Counted from the stretch's first letter, positions 53,000-62,830 are shown. The stretch: DNA of 64,000 nucleotides from Chitinophagales bacterium (GCA_020636495.1 JACJXQ010000008.1:62001-126000); one strand, 5' to 3'. Notes: generated from the sequence alone by a model not told the origin. Numbers and translations are program-made.

Positions 53000-55051
53000 A
53001 TGAAGCAAAATTACAAGCTGCTATTATTAGTAGTAATATTAATAGGAATCGTCAATACCGCGAGCGCTCAGTTTTTATACACCATGCCAATTACGGTTAC
53101 CAACCACGAGAATAGAGACGTGCTGGGATGGCAGGTACCCATGTATATTAACACCGCCGCCCAGGTAGGTGCCGGCCACATGCAATCCGATGGCAGGGAT
53201 ATTCGATTTAGTAAAGATTGTGCCGGTACACAATTGCTCAATCACTTTATTGACTCGGGCATGAATAGTACCCAAACCAAAATATGGGTAAAAATGGATA
53301 CTATGTACGCATCGGCACCGCGAACTATTTATATGCTGTATGGCAACACTTCCGTGTCAACTGCGTCTACTTATAACACCTTTAACGGCCCATATACGGG
53401 TACGAACAGTGTTACTCCCCCAAGTACAAATACAGTTTCTAACTGCCAGCGCAGCATGAAGTTCCGCGCCAACAGGGATATTATTGTTTCCAGTTTTGGT
53501 AAACGTACCCCGGATGCTACTACAAGGTACGTAACCCTGTTCGACTTCAACTCACAGGCCATACTCAGGCAAATGCAGGTTTCCGGTGCTGCGGCTGTAT
53601 ATTCTTTCCAGAATTTATCTAACCACATATGGTTAAACGCTAACCAGGACTATATACTGGCACTATACAATGGCAGTGGCGACATGTACTACTATGGTGC
53701 ATCGGGCCAATCTTCGCAGTATATAACATATGGAGATATGCGCTATTGCAACAGTTGTACGGAAAACACGTTCCCTACAACGGTACTGACCAACAACATG
53801 TATGGTGTGCCTGATATGGAGTATTATACAGTTGATACCAACAATATCACTAACCTTCCTACATACCAACTGGCTACCACCGGGTCAGGAAATGCTGATA
53901 TTACGCTGGGCGAGATGCCTTACGTTTGTCCCGGTAGTTCAAGCGCACCAATTGTTTTTACAGCAACAACAGGTAATCCAAAGGAATATGATATCACATG
54001 GGGAGCTACCGCAGCAAATGCAGGATTCGCAAATGTTGTGAATGCAGCCATGCCATCCACAAGCCCTATTACGGTTGTTGTACCGGTGTCTGCACCAATG
54101 GGGATATATACGGGTACATTGACGATGAAAAGCGTTTGCGGTGCAGGTAAGTCACATACGATAACCATCAATGTGGGCGGCTCTATTACTACGACTGAAC
54201 AACCTAAAGACACTACTGTTTGTCCGCGTGACCCGGCTTCATTCAGCTCGGATGCCAAAGGACCTTCAATAGCCTACCAATGGCAGGTAATGGCACAGGG
54301 TGGTGCGTGGACCGACCTATCTAACGGTGGTGACTATGCTAATGTGAATACACCAAAGCTAACGATACTACAGTCTCAAAATGCATACAATGGCAACCTG
54401 TATCGCTGTATGGTGACCAGTGCATGTGCTTTACCTAAACCGTCTAACGGGGGTAAACTCATTGTACAGGTTGACCCGATAGTCAGCACCCAGCCATTGG
54501 ATGTGACAACGAACCCGAACTCTAATGTAAACTTCTCTGTAAAAACGGCTTCAAAAACCGCAACATATCAATGGCAGGTTGCGTCGCCAAATGATGTATT
54601 TGTGAATATCAATGACGGCCCAATCTATTCAGGTGTTAAAACAAATAACCTCCTGGTAAGAGGTGTATCTTATGTTCAAAACGGATTCCTGTTCCGCTGC
54701 CTGTTATTCAATTCAGGAAGCTGTTTATCGCCCGGAGATACCAGCGAGGCGGCATTGCTGACAGTCAATCCTCCAAAATCTGTGAACGATGTCAGCAGTC
54801 AGAATACGGTGATCGTTTATCCCAATCCTACAGGCGGAAGCGAACTGTTTATTAAAGCCGACCACACATTACCGGCAGAAATGAATTATAAAATGATCGA
54901 TAAACTTGGCAGAATTGTAAGTGATGGAAACCTGGAAAACACAGGTATTACCAAAATTGACATTACCGATCTTACACCAGATGTTTACTTTGTAGAAATA
55001 TCGGATGCTGACGGCAACAGGATAAGCATGCAAAAATTCACTAAGCTTTAA
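53000..55051 (+). CDS. DUF2341 secreted protein with T9SS sorting domain
   Basis: Extracellular protein of 683 aa. Signal peptide of about 23 residues, then a DUF2341 domain (about 25-120), in which a concanavalin-like region often found beside cell-surface carbohydrate-binding parts is seen (ITVTNHENRDVLGWQVPMYIN). Two Ig-like units follow (about 400-600), both with the YQWQV core. The C-terminal T9SS sorting domain is VIVYPNPTGGSELFIKA onward. No enzyme motif. Has its own strong terminator. Confidence 0.85.
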   Translation: MKQNYKLLLLVVILIGIVNTASAQFLYTMPITVTNHENRDVLGWQVPMYINTAAQVGAGHMQSDGRDIRFSKDCAGTQLLNHFIDSGMNSTQTKIWVKMDTMYASAPRTIYMLYGNTSVSTASTYNTFNGPYTGTNSVTPPSTNTVSNCQRSMKFRANRDIIVSSFGKRTPDATTRYVTLFDFNSQAILRQMQVSGAAAVYSFQNLSNHIWLNANQDYILALYNGSGDMYYYGASGQSSQYITYGDMRYCNSCTENTFPTTVLTNNMYGVPDMEYYTVDTNNITNLPTYQLATTGSGNADITLGEMPYVCPGSSSAPIVFTATTGNPKEYDITWGATAANAGFANVVNAAMPSTSPITVVVPVSAPMGIYTGTLTMKSVCGAGKSHTITINVGGSITTTEQPKDTTVCPRDPASFSSDAKGPSIAYQWQVMAQGGAWTDLSNGGDYANVNTPKLTILQSQNAYNGNLYRCMVTSACALPKPSNGGKLIVQVDPIVSTQPLDVTTNPNSNVNFSVKTASKTATYQWQVASPNDVFVNINDGPIYSGVKTNNLLVRGVSYVQNGFLFRCLLFNSGSCLSPGDTSEAALLTVNPPKSVNDVSSQNTVIVYPNPTGGSELFIKADHTLPAEMNYKMIDKLGRIVSDGNLENTGITKIDITDLTPDVYFVEISDADGNRISMQKFTKL

Positions 55052-55070
55052 AAAACTTCAATCAAAGAAT

Positions 55071-55107
55071 AAAAAAAGTGCCCTGTTTGTAACAGGGCAC
55101 TTTTTTT
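55071..55107. terminator. Bidirectional Rho-independent terminator
   Basis: Perfect 10-bp stem GTGCCCTGTT / AACAGGGCAC (55078-55087, 55091-55100), loop TGT, seven Ts after and seven As before. Serves the DUF2341 gene and the convergent moxR gene. Confidence 0.9.
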
Positions 55108-55134
55108 ATTCAAATAGTTTGATTCACTCACCTG

Positions 55135-56154
55135 CTATGGCACTTCCACAGCATTTAATATCTCGTTCAGTATCTGTTCGCTGGTCACATTCTCTGCTTC
55201 CGCTTCGTACGTAACACCAATACGATGGCGCATCACGTCGTGGCATACAGCACGTACATCTTCAGGTATCACATAACCCCGACGTTTGATGAAAGCATAA
55301 GCTTTAGCGGCCAGAGCAAGGTTGATACTAGCGCGCGGTGAGCCACCATAAGCTATCAATGGTTTCAGTCCTTTGAGCTTATACTCATCAGGGAAACGGG
55401 TAGCAAATACTATATCAAGTATATACTGTTCTATCTTCTCATCCATATACACCTCGCGCACCAGTTGGCGTGCTTTGATGATGTCTTCCTGTGTTACCAC
55501 CTGGTTGATCTTAGCAGCACCTTGCGGATTCAGGTTGTAACGTATGATGTGACGTTCTTCTTCTTTTTTAGGATAGCTGATAACGATCTTCAGCATAAAA
55601 CGGTCTACCTGTGCTTCAGGTAATTCGTAGGTACCTTCCTGTTCTATCGGGTTTTGCGTAGCCAACACCAGGAAAGGCTCCTCCAGCTTGTATGTATGGT
55701 CGCCGATGGTCACCTGGCGCTCCTGCATTGCTTCCAGCAAGGCACTCTGCACTTTCGCCGGAGCACGGTTGATCTCATCCGCCAGTATGAAATTGGCGAA
55801 TATAGGGCCTTTACGCACGGCAAATTCGTGGTCCTGCGGGTTGTATACCATAGTACCCAGCACGTCAGCCGGCAGCAGGTCCGGTGTGAACTGTATCCTG
55901 GCAAACTTTGCGTGTATTGCTGAAGCCAGTGATTTGATAGCCAATGTTTTTGCCAGTCCGGGCACTCCCTCAAGCAGCACGTGGCCATTGGCAAGCAGTC
56001 CTATCAACAGGCGCTCCACCATATGCTTCTGGCCTACAACGGCCTTGTTCAGTTCCATTGTCAGCAGCTCAATAAAGGCGCTGTTCTGGTGTATGCGCTC
56101 ATTCAGCTCCCGGATATCTACAGATGTCGAAGATGGTAATTCCATGTCAGTCAT
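55135..56154 (-). CDS. MoxR-family AAA+ ATPase
   Basis: AAA+ chaperone-like ATPase of 339 aa. Walker A GVPGLAKT, Walker B FILADEINRAP (with the second Glu/Asn pair typical of MoxR), sensor region LATQNPIEQEGTYELPEAQ and the C-terminal lid. MoxR proteins act with VWA-domain and DUF58 proteins in the maturation of envelope or metal complexes, usually in one operon. Any partner genes would lie downstream on the minus strand, but a terminator and the DUF2341 gene follow, so here moxR appears to stand alone. Confidence 0.92.
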   Translation of the reverse strand: MTDMELPSSTSVDIRELNERIHQNSAFIELLTMELNKAVVGQKHMVERLLIGLLANGHVLLEGVPGLAKTLAIKSLASAIHAKFARIQFTPDLLPADVLGTMVYNPQDHEFAVRKGPIFANFILADEINRAPAKVQSALLEAMQERQVTIGDHTYKLEEPFLVLATQNPIEQEGTYELPEAQVDRFMLKIVISYPKKEEERHIIRYNLNPQGAAKINQVVTQEDIIKARQLVREVYMDEKIEQYILDIVFATRFPDEYKLKGLKPLIAYGGSPRASINLALAAKAYAFIKRRGYVIPEDVRAVCHDVMRHRIGVTYEAEAENVTSEQILNEILNAVEVP

Positions 56155-56259
56155 AACGAGTTCAATTTACGAAACGGAATGATGTAAAAAAATCAGGGTT
56201 CAAAAATATCACGAGATAGCTTTACAGGCTGTTAAAACTGCGTTAAACCAAATTCTGAC

Positions 56260-56267
56260 TACATTTG
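56260..56267 (+). promoter_or_regulatory. Bacteroidota -7 element before the 110-aa hypothetical gene
   Basis: TACATTTG fits TAnnTTTG and ends 12 bases before the ATG at 56280, implying an almost leaderless transcript. Confidence 0.45.
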
Positions 56268-56279
56268 CCAACTAATTTT

Positions 56280-56609
56280 ATGGAAAATATCGTAGAACGA
56301 TGGAAGAATGTGGAAGCGCTCATGCATGAGCGCTTCGGAAAGGTGCCCGACCTGGAAGGCATATTATACCTGATAGGCATCAACGAGGTAGGCGTAAACC
56401 CGGGAGGTAAGTTTACCAAAGAACAAAAACAGGATTTTATGCACGTAGCGGTATGCACACTGCTGAGCAAAGAGGGCTACTACGAGTTTACCGGTCGTGA
56501 TGGTGATGGCTGGCCACATTTCAAAGCCTTAAAGGCTCCCCCTGAAGCAGGTATCTTATTACAGGAATTGCTGCTAAAGGAATGTGTTATTAACTACTTT
56601 GAGCTGTAG
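56280..56609 (+). CDS. Conserved hypothetical protein, about 109 aa
   Basis: Small soluble protein, alpha/beta, beginning MENIVERWKNVEALMHERFG. A TTG start at 56265 is possible but lies inside the -7 element. Notable conserved-looking stretches are PDLEGILYLIGINEVG and FTKEQKQDFMHVAVCTLL. No named domain. It lies between divergent moxR and the TPP riboswitch. Confidence 0.7.
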   Translation: MENIVERWKNVEALMHERFGKVPDLEGILYLIGINEVGVNPGGKFTKEQKQDFMHVAVCTLLSKEGYYEFTGRDGDGWPHFKALKAPPEAGILLQELLLKECVINYFEL

Positions 56610-56625
56610 CTACTTTTCACCACCT

Positions 56626-56656
56626 ATTGCATTTCAGATTCTCTTAGCTACCTTTG
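56626..56656 (+). promoter_or_regulatory. Bacteroidota promoter of the TPP riboswitch transcript
   Basis: ATTG (56626-56629), 19-base spacer, TACCTTTG (56649-56656): a good TTTG / TAnnTTTG promoter directly before the riboswitch. Confidence 0.7.
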
Positions 56657-56678
56657 TCGTATAGTCCTGATAGGACAA

Positions 56679-56755
56679 ATAACGGGGTGCCTTAAATAAA
56701 AGGCTGAGATCATACCCGCTGAACCTGGACCGGGTAATGCCGGTTAGGGATTGAA
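56679..56755 (+). promoter_or_regulatory. TPP (THI-box) riboswitch
   Basis: The conserved thiamine-pyrophosphate aptamer is easily recognised: GGGGTGCC, then GGCTGAGA, the ACCC and CCTGGACCGGGTAATGCCGG core, and closing TAGGGA. It lies about 130 bases before a TonB-dependent receptor gene. A perfect 8-bp hairpin further down (56791-56798 with 56808-56815) might be part of the expression platform. It should reduce receptor expression when thiamine is plentiful. Confidence 0.93.
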
Positions 56756-56790
56756 CATTCAGCTGAGTATTCTGTGTCCCTCAATTGCTA

Positions 56791-56815
56791 CATAAATGTA
56801 AGGCCTTCATTTATG
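56791..56815 (+). promoter_or_regulatory. Hairpin between riboswitch and receptor gene
   Basis: CATAAATG / CATTTATG with a 9-base loop. No T run. Candidate expression-platform or leader structure. Confidence 0.4.
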
Positions 56816-56885
56816 CGCTATTGAAGTGGTTCACAGCCATCGCAACAGCCCCATATTCGTTAACTAAAATGAATATTGCTCGGCA

Positions 56886-59105
56886 ATGAAAAAACCATTA
56901 CTTACAATGTTTGCATTAGGAGGCCTGGTGTCAGCCTATGCACAATCAGATTCAACAGAAGCGGCAGAACGAACGCTGCTGCAACCACAGTACCTGCAAC
57001 CGGTAGAGATACGCTCACTACGTGCCGGTTCCGATGCTCCATTTGCTAAGATCGAACTGGATAGCAAAGAAATCAAAAAAGCTAACCTTGGGCAGGACCT
57101 GCCGTATTTATTGCAATACACCCCATCGGCAGTTGTAACCTCCGATGCAGGCGCGGGTGTAGGATACACAGGTATCAGGGTGCGTGGTACGGACGGTACC
57201 CGCATCAACGTAACACTGAACGGTATCCCGGTAAATGACCCTGAGTCACAGGGAACATTCTTTGTCAACTTCAGCGACCTAGCTTCCTCTACGGGCTCCA
57301 TACAGTTGCAGCGTGGTGTAGGTACCTCTACCAACGGAGCGGGTGCTTTTGGCGCAACCATGAGTATCAGTAATATGCAGCAGTATGAGAAGGCTGGTGC
57401 TGAGCTGTACAGCAGCTATGGTTCTTTCGATACATGGAGAAACACACTGAAGGCTGGTACAGGCTTGCTGAAAGGCGGTTTCCAGTTCGATGTACGTCTA
57501 TCAAAGATCAACTCACGCGGATATATCGACCGCTCTAACAGCGACCTGAAATCTATGCAGTTCATAGCTGGTTGGAAAGTGAGCGATAAAACACAACTGC
57601 GTTTCATGCTGATGACCGGTAAAGAAATGACCAAACAGGCATGGAACGGTGTAGTACAGGATTCACTGGCTACCAACCGTACCTTCAACGAGTTGGGAGC
57701 TATGACGGGTGGTGGGTACTACAACAACCAGACAGACAACTACCAGCAGGACTATTACCAGTTCTTTGTTGACCATAAGTTCTCAAAATACATCTCGGGG
57801 CATGCCGCATTGTTCATGACGCGCGGCAGGGGCTACTACCAGGAGTACAAGCAAGACCAGGCATACGGCAGTTACGGCCTGCCTGATTATGTAACAGGCA
57901 ACGATACCTTGACCAGCACAGACCTTACCCGTCAACTTTGGTTAGACAACTACTATTATGGCTCCGTATTCTCGCTGATATATGAGAAGAACAAAACACA
58001 ACTGACCTTTGGTGGCGGGTGGAACCAATATGCAGGTAACCACTACGGCGATGTGTTATGGACCATGAATGGCGGTGTGCCGGATAACTACCGCTGGTAC
58101 GACTTGAATTCTCAAAAGAACGACCTGAACCTGTACCTGAAACTACAGCAATATGCAGGCGAGAAGCTAATGCTGTTCGGCGACCTGCAGTACAGGAATG
58201 TTGCATATAACATCTATGGTTTCCGCGATAACCCGGCTATACAGCCTATGCCGGTATATAACTTCTTTAACCCCAAAGCCGGTGCTACCTATTTTATAGC
58301 CAACAATGGCCACAAAGTTGAAAAGCTGTATGCATCGATAGCCGTTGCAAATAAGGAACCTAACAGGACCGATTTTGAAGCCTCACCTGTTGACCAGCCC
58401 AAACATGAGCAACTGTACGATGTTGAAGTTGGTTTCGACAGAACGGTGAGCAAGCTCCACCTGAATGCTAACTATTATTACATGTCCTACAAAAGCCAGT
58501 TGGTGCTGACAGGACAGATAAATGACGTAGGCGCTTATACGCGTACCAATGTAGACAACAGCTACAGGATGGGTATAGAGCTGCAGGCGTCTTATGTACC
58601 TACCTACTGGCTAAAGGCTTTTGCCAATGCAACTTTTTCTCAGAACAAGATCAAAAACTTTACTGAGTACATAGACAACTATGATGACCCCTATGGTGTA
58701 CAGAATGTAGTAAAACATGGCACTACAGATATCGCATTTTCTCCCAATGTGTTAGGTTCGGGCGGGCTTACTTTCAGCCCGTTCAGGTATATGCAACATG
58801 GGCAGAGCTTTGAAATGGACCTTTTGGGCAAATACGTAGGCAAACAATACCTGGACAATACCAGCGATGACAATCGCAGCATCGACCCTTATGGCCTGTG
58901 CGATATCCGTATCAGGTACTCCATCAAAACAAAAGCGGTAAAAGAGTTGGGCTTCAACCTGATGCTGAACAATATTTTCGATAAGAAATACGCCAGCAAT
59001 GGTTACACGTTCAGCTACATATCTGGCGCACAGCTCAATACGGTTAACTACTACTACCCGCAGGCAGGCTTTAACTTTTTGTTAGGTGTCAATATGAAGT
59101 GGTAA
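56886..59105 (+). CDS. TonB-dependent receptor, probable thiamine transporter
   Basis: Outer-membrane active transporter of 739 aa. Signal peptide (to about 20), plug domain (about 45-160, with VGYTGIRVRGTDGTRINVTLNGIPVNDPE), then a 22-strand barrel ending in the aromatic MKW terminus. It lacks the N-terminal carboxypeptidase-like domain of SusC. The TPP riboswitch before it points to thiamine or a precursor as substrate, as for the OMPthi-type receptors in Bacteroides. No thiamine kinase or inner-membrane transporter gene is adjacent. Confidence 0.92.
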   Translation: MKKPLLTMFALGGLVSAYAQSDSTEAAERTLLQPQYLQPVEIRSLRAGSDAPFAKIELDSKEIKKANLGQDLPYLLQYTPSAVVTSDAGAGVGYTGIRVRGTDGTRINVTLNGIPVNDPESQGTFFVNFSDLASSTGSIQLQRGVGTSTNGAGAFGATMSISNMQQYEKAGAELYSSYGSFDTWRNTLKAGTGLLKGGFQFDVRLSKINSRGYIDRSNSDLKSMQFIAGWKVSDKTQLRFMLMTGKEMTKQAWNGVVQDSLATNRTFNELGAMTGGGYYNNQTDNYQQDYYQFFVDHKFSKYISGHAALFMTRGRGYYQEYKQDQAYGSYGLPDYVTGNDTLTSTDLTRQLWLDNYYYGSVFSLIYEKNKTQLTFGGGWNQYAGNHYGDVLWTMNGGVPDNYRWYDLNSQKNDLNLYLKLQQYAGEKLMLFGDLQYRNVAYNIYGFRDNPAIQPMPVYNFFNPKAGATYFIANNGHKVEKLYASIAVANKEPNRTDFEASPVDQPKHEQLYDVEVGFDRTVSKLHLNANYYYMSYKSQLVLTGQINDVGAYTRTNVDNSYRMGIELQASYVPTYWLKAFANATFSQNKIKNFTEYIDNYDDPYGVQNVVKHGTTDIAFSPNVLGSGGLTFSPFRYMQHGQSFEMDLLGKYVGKQYLDNTSDDNRSIDPYGLCDIRIRYSIKTKAVKELGFNLMLNNIFDKKYASNGYTFSYISGAQLNTVNYYYPQAGFNFLLGVNMKW

Positions 59106-59128
59106 AGGCAATTTTTTCATGCGTTATG

Positions 59129-59160
59129 ATGCGTCCTGTGTTATGCAGGGCGCATTTTTT
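59129..59160 (+). terminator. Rho-independent terminator of the TonB receptor
   Basis: Ten-bp stem (59129-59138, 59146-59155) with one G-T pair, loop TGTTATG, then six Ts. Confidence 0.85.
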
Positions 59161-59254
59161 GTCTATACCTGTATAAAGGGCAGAAAAAACGGATAAAATA
59201 CCTTTGTCATACTGACAGAATTACATTGGTAAGTAATTTGATGATAGTACCTGT

Positions 59255-59944
59255 ATGGGAATAGGATATTTGTTAATTGTAGTGTTTTTCATGGTGCTGG
59301 GCTCAGTTGTGAGCGGCAGGCTGAAATCGAAATTCAGGGAGTATGGCGAGCTGCCCCTGGGCGCCGGGATGAGCGGTAAAGAAGTAGCTGAAAAAATGCT
59401 CCGTGATAATGGTATTTATGATGTAACGGTCAACTCTGCGCAAGGGTTCCTGTCCGACCATTATAACCCGGCCGACAAGACGGTGAACCTCAGCCCTGAT
59501 GTATACAGTGGGCGAAGTATTGCAGCTGCTGCGGTAGCCGCACACGAATGCGGTCATGCCGTACAACATGCCAAAGCATACAGCATGCTGCAGTTTCGTA
59601 GCGCTATGGTACCGGTAGTTAAGGTGAGTACTACATTAGGACAATGGGTATTGCTGGCGGGTGTAGGGCTTTTCTTTGGCCGTGGCAACCAATGGTTATT
59701 ATTGGCGGGTATTGTGATGTTTGCCATCTCCACACTGTTTTCATTAGTAACTTTGCCGGTGGAGTATGACGCAAGCAACCGTGCACTGGCCTGGATGGAA
59801 AATACGGGACTTACTTCCCGCAACGAACATGATAAAGCAAAAGATGCACTGAAATGGGCGGCACGTACTTATGTAGTGGCCGCACTAAGCTCGGTGGCGA
59901 TGCTTTTGTATTATATTTCTATTTTTATGAACCGCAGGGATTAA
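59255..59944 (+). CDS. YugP-like membrane zinc metallopeptidase
   Basis: Integral-membrane gluzincin-type protein of 229 aa. N-terminal span (3-20), zinc motif HECGH at 97-101, then three more hydrophobic spans. Typical of the DUF/YugP family, whose substrate is unknown. Its stop lies 10 bases before the next start, so it may be co-transcribed with the persulfide dioxygenase. Confidence 0.9.
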   Translation: MGIGYLLIVVFFMVLGSVVSGRLKSKFREYGELPLGAGMSGKEVAEKMLRDNGIYDVTVNSAQGFLSDHYNPADKTVNLSPDVYSGRSIAAAAVAAHECGHAVQHAKAYSMLQFRSAMVPVVKVSTTLGQWVLLAGVGLFFGRGNQWLLLAGIVMFAISTLFSLVTLPVEYDASNRALAWMENTGLTSRNEHDKAKDALKWAARTYVVAALSSVAMLLYYISIFMNRRD

Positions 59945-59954
59945 ACCCTGTTAA

Positions 59955-61367
59955 ATGAACAAGATGGTAGTAGAACAATTATATACAAAGTGCCTGAGTG
60001 AAGCAGCTTATTTTATAGCCAGCGACGGTGAAGCAGCGGTAATAGACCCGCTGCGCGATGTGGATGAATACATCAAAAAGGCGGAAGAAATGGGCGTGAA
60101 GATCAAATACATCTTCGAAACGCATTTTCATGCTGATTTCGTGAGTGGCCACCTTGACCTGTCTAAGAAAACGGGAGCGCCTATTGTATACGGGCCCATG
60201 ACAGTAACAAAATTCCCTGTACATGTAGCGAAAGATGGCGAAGAATTCAGTATAGGTAAGCTGAAGATAAAAGTACTGCACACCCCCGGCCATACACTGG
60301 AAAGCTCTTGCTACCTGCTAAGCGATGAGGAGGGTAAAGAACACTGCATATTTACAGGTGATACCCTGTTTGTAGGCGATGTGGGCCGTCCTGACCTGTT
60401 CAGCGGCGACATGAGCAAAGAGCAACTGGCCAGCATGATGTATGACTCGCTAAACACGAAGATCAAGACCCTGCCCGACAACCTGATTGTATATCCCGCT
60501 CACGGTCCCGGCTCGTCATGCGGCAAAAACCTGGGTGCTGAAACTTTCAGTACCATCGGGCAACAAAAAGAAACAAATTATGCCCTGCAGGACATGACGC
60601 GTGACGATTTTATCATTGTGGTTACATCAGGACTTTCTGCACCGCCCGCATACTTCCCCGTCAATGCAAAGATCAATAAAGAGGGTTATGAGAACATGGA
60701 TGAACTGAAACAAACATCCATGACACCACTAACTGTTGCAGAACTAAAAGAAAAAATCAAGAATGGTGTTTGGGTACTGGATACCCGTCCGGCCACCGTC
60801 TTCACAGAAGCGTTTGTTCCCGGTGCTATCAGTATCGGTCTTGAAGGGCGTTTTGCCGAGTGGGCCGGTAGCCTGTTGCCGTTCGACCAGCCACTGGTAC
60901 TGGTAACAGAGCCGGGAAAAGAAGAAGAAAGTGTAATCAGGCTGGCAAGAGTAGGATTTGAGAATGTTCAGGGCTACCTGAACGGCGGAATGGAAGCATG
61001 GATAAATGCAGGCGAACAGTCGGATATGATCGTTGATATTGAGCCTGACGAACTGGCGATGGATATACCGCATGACAAAAAACTGGAAGTGGTTGACGTA
61101 CGCAAACCTTCAGAATTTGACAATTGCCACCTGAAAGGTGCTACCAATGCTCCGCTGGACAAACTGATGGATCCCTTCAATGTAGCCCTGCTGGATATAG
61201 ACAAGAATCTATATATACACTGTGCAGGTGGCTACCGTTCAGTTATTGCTGCTTCTTTGCTCAAAAGACAGGGATATAACAACCTGCGCAACATACTCGG
61301 CGGGTTTGCTGCTATGAAAGAGCAGAAAGGTCTGAAAGTAGTAACGCCTGAAAAGGAAGCGTTATAA
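59955..61367 (+). CDS. Persulfide dioxygenase-rhodanese fusion protein
   Basis: Cytosolic sulfur-oxidising protein of 470 aa. The N-terminal metallo-beta-lactamase domain (about 1-245) has HFHADFVSGH at 57-66 and GDTLFVGDVGRPDL, as in ETHE1/CstB-type dioxygenases that turn glutathione or CoA persulfide into sulfite. Two rhodanese domains follow. The first (about 255-352) has no Cys in its loop (TEPGKEEE), so it is probably inactive. The second (about 365-465) has Cys423 in CAGGYRS. It probably detoxifies sulfide or persulfide. Confidence 0.9.
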   Translation: MNKMVVEQLYTKCLSEAAYFIASDGEAAVIDPLRDVDEYIKKAEEMGVKIKYIFETHFHADFVSGHLDLSKKTGAPIVYGPMTVTKFPVHVAKDGEEFSIGKLKIKVLHTPGHTLESSCYLLSDEEGKEHCIFTGDTLFVGDVGRPDLFSGDMSKEQLASMMYDSLNTKIKTLPDNLIVYPAHGPGSSCGKNLGAETFSTIGQQKETNYALQDMTRDDFIIVVTSGLSAPPAYFPVNAKINKEGYENMDELKQTSMTPLTVAELKEKIKNGVWVLDTRPATVFTEAFVPGAISIGLEGRFAEWAGSLLPFDQPLVLVTEPGKEEESVIRLARVGFENVQGYLNGGMEAWINAGEQSDMIVDIEPDELAMDIPHDKKLEVVDVRKPSEFDNCHLKGATNAPLDKLMDPFNVALLDIDKNLYIHCAGGYRSVIAASLLKRQGYNNLRNILGGFAAMKEQKGLKVVTPEKEAL

Positions 61368-61389
61368 TTAAAAGTATAACTATATGTAA

Positions 61390-61422
61390 AGCCTCTTTTT
61401 TATCAGAAAAGGGGCTTTTTTA
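61390..61422 (+). terminator. Rho-independent terminator of the persulfide dioxygenase
   Basis: Stem AGCCTCTTTT / AAAAGGGGCT with one G-T pair, about 7-base loop, and a T run after 61415. Confidence 0.75.
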
Positions 61423-61497
61423 TTGCAATTGTACAGCAGGGCATGTATTTTTAAGTTTAGAAAAGTATATTTGAAGCTTATCTGTTAAATGATTAAC

Positions 61498-62493
61498 ATG
61501 AGACATATTTCCGCTATATGCCTGTTTGTGGCATTGGGCTTTGCATCTACGGCCGTAAAGGCACAGGGAGAGGCAGACCCCGGCTTTGCATCTACGGGCG
61601 CTATGCGTACGACATCTGCATTGATGATCAATGAACATGACTATGAGAACCAACGTGCCCATTTCAGTCTTGGGCATACTTTTGCCAAAGGCGAAAGGGA
61701 CATGAGGCTCAACATCTCTCAACTTGAAACAAGGCTACCGCTGTTCGGATTATACAGCGGCGGTTACTTTGATATAAAAGTACCTATCTTCTCAGCAGGT
61801 GGCGAGCTTGCCAACACATGGGGATTAGGTGATGTATCTGCATCATATACGCATATGTTCCTGGGCATAGAAGACTGGACCATACAAGGTTCGGCAGGCC
61901 TTTTGTTGGGCATGGGTACTGCGAATGTTACAGATGGTAAGGCAAGGCCATTACCTATGGCATATCAGGCCAGCCGCGGTAGCACAGACGTAATGGTAGG
62001 TGGTAGTGTAACCTACAAACAATACGCAACGGTATCAGCGGGATATCAGCAACCTTTCTACAGGTACAACGAAAACGAATTCTTTGCAGCCAACCAGGTC
62101 AATGATACTTTCTACAGTAGCGATGCGTATACTATTTCGCGCAAGCTATATCGCCAGGGCGATGTAATGATGCGCCTGGAGGGTCACCTGGTGAATGAAC
62201 GTGGCGGTGTTACCGGTGGCGTGCTGGCTATTTACCATCTGAAAAATGATCTGTACCAGGACAGGAATACCGGTGGCTGGTATGAGGTGGAAGGCACACA
62301 GGGTCTTACACTTAACCTGAGCGGTAACGCATTCATACGTATGGGCCGTTATGGTCAATACAAGCTTGACCTGAATGTAGCTGCGCCCGTTGTACGTACC
62401 GATGTATTCTCTGCCGGTCTGTATCGCAAATGGATGATCACACCAAGGTTCACATACTTCTTCAACAGTAAGAAAGGTCCGTTGATGTTCTAA
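61498..62493 (+). CDS. Outer-membrane beta-barrel protein (hypothetical)
   Basis: Exported barrel of about 331 aa, with a signal peptide ending near VKAQ, then many alternating amphipathic strands with aromatic ends and an FFNSKKGPLMF terminus. General resemblance to the transporter-like outer-membrane group sometimes called meta-pathway-of-phenol-degradation protein. An in-frame ATG at 61489 is three codons upstream. Substrate unknown. Confidence 0.7.
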   Translation: MRHISAICLFVALGFASTAVKAQGEADPGFASTGAMRTTSALMINEHDYENQRAHFSLGHTFAKGERDMRLNISQLETRLPLFGLYSGGYFDIKVPIFSAGGELANTWGLGDVSASYTHMFLGIEDWTIQGSAGLLLGMGTANVTDGKARPLPMAYQASRGSTDVMVGGSVTYKQYATVSAGYQQPFYRYNENEFFAANQVNDTFYSSDAYTISRKLYRQGDVMMRLEGHLVNERGGVTGGVLAIYHLKNDLYQDRNTGGWYEVEGTQGLTLNLSGNAFIRMGRYGQYKLDLNVAAPVVRTDVFSAGLYRKWMITPRFTYFFNSKKGPLMF

Positions 62494-62830
62494 AACAACT
62501 TATTATTAATAATTGCAAAAGCAGGAGAACAATCTCCTGCTTTTTTTATTTTGTTGCATTGACGTTTATTCTATTGATCATGCTATAACCGGAACAACAT
62601 ATGAGAACTAATACAAAATATTCCCCGCATAAAAAAGGGTGTTTTTCCCGTTTTTTCCCACCCCGTTAAAAAGTAGTTTTAATCTCCGGCGTTACGTGTT
62701 CTGTAATAAACAGTATGGAGATGGTAGATGAATGAGCAACAACGTGGAAATTTTCGCTTACAATAGACAATCACTATTCGAACCTTTTTTATAATACATT
62801 CTATTATTCACTCTAAAAACAAATCAAATT
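62494..62830. other. Intergenic region before the tail-collar genes
   Basis: About 340 bases holding the terminator at 62521-62547. The rest, including a poly-purine/pyrimidine stretch around 62629-62676, shows no gene or recognised signal. Confidence 0.6.
62521..62547 (+). terminator. Rho-independent terminator of the outer-membrane protein gene
   Basis: Eight-bp perfect stem GCAGGAGA / TCTCCTGC, loop ACAA, seven Ts. Confidence 0.88.
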
